Assembly (NCBI RefSeq): GCF_009792895.1
Contig: NZ_WSSC01000001.1
Location: 434,001 to 498,000 of the forward strand
Direction of reading: 5' to 3'
From: Pigmentibacter ruber
Lineage (GTDB): Bacteria > Bdellovibrionota_B > Oligoflexia > Silvanigrellales > Silvanigrellaceae
Length of the DNA stretch: 64,000 nt
In this document: positions 62,794 through 64,000 of the stretch, piece after piece
How positions within the stretch are numbered: the stretch's first letter is position 1
Layout of the letters: the number at the start of each line of letters is the position of its first letter
The notes under the pieces: model-generated
What the model was told of the DNA's origin: nothing
Database searches by the model: none
What the model saw: the letters and a program-made list of their open reading frames with translations, nothing else
Translations under genes and position numbers: made by a program

Positions 62794-63984
62794 ATGCCTC
62801 AGTCATTCAAAATTATGATTGTTGTTACTCTAGCTTTGTTTACTGACGGCCTATTTTATGGCTTGTTAATTCCTTTGTTACCATTTTCACCTGCAGAACT
62901 CTCAGCAGATTGGATGTATGAGTTTTTGAGTGCTAGTTACGCTTTAGGGGTAATTCTGTTTACTCTGTTAACTGGCTATTTGTCTGATAAATTTGGTCGG
63001 CGCTTACCAATGTTAGCAAGTATTCTAATTCAATTTATTGCCTTGGCTGTTTTTGCATTCTCGCATCAATTTAGTTTTTTGCTGGTTGCTAAATTTGCTC
63101 AAGGCATTGCAGCCTCCACTACATGGACTTCTGGTTTAGCATTCATCACAGATCATTTTTCAGCTAAAAGAGGTCAAATGTTAGGTTATGCATTATTTGG
63201 CAATACACTTGGTTTGTTGGTTGGGCCTCTACTGGGTGGTTTTTTATTTGAAAAATACAATTATCATGCTCCTTTTCTACTTCTCGCAGGGTTTATGCTT
63301 TGTGATTTATTTTGCAGATTTCATTGGATAAAAAATGGGCAAAAAAAAGATACAATCCCTATGAAAGAAATCATAGTTCTCACAAAGGACAGAACAATTT
63401 TACTTGCAGCAGTAGTGATTGCTATGGTTGCTTGGTGTTGGTGTGTTTTAGAGCCACTTTATCCTATTTTTTTGAAAAATGCTGCTTCTGCAAATTCTAC
63501 ACAAATCGGCGCACTTTTTTCTATAGGCTGTCTTATTTATGGATTAAGTTGTCCTTTAATTGGTGTTATTGCAGATAAATTTAATCCTACCAAAGTAATG
63601 TTTATTGGAATGTTTTTACTAGCTATTTCAATCCCAATTCTATGCATTTCAAAAAATTTGATAAATGCTGGGATAGTTTTATCACTTGCAAATGCTGCTT
63701 ATGGTTTAGCTCTAAACCCTACACTTTCTGAATTAAGTTCTGCAGCTGAGCGGAGAAATTCAGGGGCTTACGCCATTACATATGCTATTTATAATATTGC
63801 ATACTCTTTTGGAATGTTTGGAAGTAATCTTACTAATGGTTTGCTAGCCCATTATTTTTCTATTCCTATCACTTTTTTATTTGTTGGTGGGGTTGTTATA
63901 TTTTGTCTGTTAAGTTTCTTAATTTGGGTTAATAGACCAAAAATATTTGAATTTTATACTCGCTGGGGATCTTCTAGCAATTAA
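62794..63984 (+). CDS. Major facilitator superfamily transporter (DHA1 type)
   Basis: The 396-residue protein has about 12 predicted membrane helices. The MFS motif A GYLSDKFGRRLPML lies between helices 2 and 3, and a second copy-like GVIADKFNPTKVM between helices 8 and 9. The N-terminal TLALFTDGLFYGLLIPLLPF and the RGQMLGYALFGNTLGLLVGPLLGG segment resemble drug:H+ antiporter 1 and vesicular-monoamine-type exporters. The direction is most likely efflux. It is 49 bases after the PhyH gene and ends 16 bases before the window end. Confidence 0.88.
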   Translation: MPQSFKIMIVVTLALFTDGLFYGLLIPLLPFSPAELSADWMYEFLSASYALGVILFTLLTGYLSDKFGRRLPMLASILIQFIALAVFAFSHQFSFLLVAKFAQGIAASTTWTSGLAFITDHFSAKRGQMLGYALFGNTLGLLVGPLLGGFLFEKYNYHAPFLLLAGFMLCDLFCRFHWIKNGQKKDTIPMKEIIVLTKDRTILLAAVVIAMVAWCWCVLEPLYPIFLKNAASANSTQIGALFSIGCLIYGLSCPLIGVIADKFNPTKVMFIGMFLLAISIPILCISKNLINAGIVLSLANAAYGLALNPTLSELSSAAERRNSGAYAITYAIYNIAYSFGMFGSNLTNGLLAHYFSIPITFLFVGGVVIFCLLSFLIWVNRPKIFEFYTRWGSSSN

Positions 63985-64000
63985 GTAAAATAAAAAAAGG

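Overview
The window is a 64-kb piece of an AT-rich, gene-dense bacterial chromosome from a Gram-negative organism: there are many lipobox lipoproteins, outer-membrane-type and periplasmic proteins, and Shine-Dalgarno-led genes. I infer a member of the Bdellovibrionota/Oligoflexia, possibly close to Silvanigrellales. This rests on the low GC, a complete lower mevalonate pathway in a Gram-negative, and lineage-specific secreted families; no ribosomal RNA or marker comparison was possible. I recognised no rRNA, tRNA, CRISPR array or insertion sequence.

Layout. 1-3.2 kb: the end of a TPR protein, a stand-alone MshEN-like protein and a hybrid sensor kinase. 3.5-6.5 kb: a secreted M66 (StcE/TagA-like) metalloprotease with carbohydrate-binding-type tail domains. 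6.5-13.8 kb: an M14 carboxypeptidase, YebC, the fadI-fadJ type beta-oxidation pair and a DUF1028 protein. 14.4-21.5 kb: an alpha/beta hydrolase behind a promoter with a 14-bp inverted repeat, then a tight minus-strand run coaD-gcdH-tatD-hrpB in which CoaD has a long extra C-terminal domain. 21.7-31.8 kb: a pseudo-receiver protein, phosphoglucomutase, a lipoprotein, an outer-membrane barrel and two large membrane proteins with degenerate sulfatase-like features. 32-35.7 kb: RlmM-like methyltransferase, YigZ, cyclophilin and S1/P1 nuclease.

35.8-43.1 kb: a histidine operon in the order promoter, His-rich leader peptide, attenuator, hisG, hisC-HAD, hisB, hisH, hisF, hisA-hisI-hisE, hisD. Two gene fusions are present. 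The HAD domain fused to HisC can supply the histidinol-phosphatase that is otherwise missing, so the operon looks sufficient for the whole pathway. The leader shows mutually exclusive 1:2, 2:3 and 3:4 pairings expected of ribosome-mediated attenuation.

43.2-50.4 kb: a small acidic protein, a tyrosine recombinase, and a minus-strand mevalonate operon (fni, mvaA, phosphomevalonate kinase, mvaD, mvk) turning HMG-CoA into IPP/DMAPP; HMG-CoA synthase is not in the window. 50.6-53 kb: two uncharacterised proteins, a small protein and a left-handed beta-helix protein.

53-62 kb holds the most unusual feature: four tandem paralogous lipoproteins, each with the same eight cysteines after the lipobox cysteine and motifs resembling those of the MACPF (perforin-like) fold, with a substrate-binding-like protein in the middle. 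A PhyH-type dioxygenase and an MFS transporter close the window.
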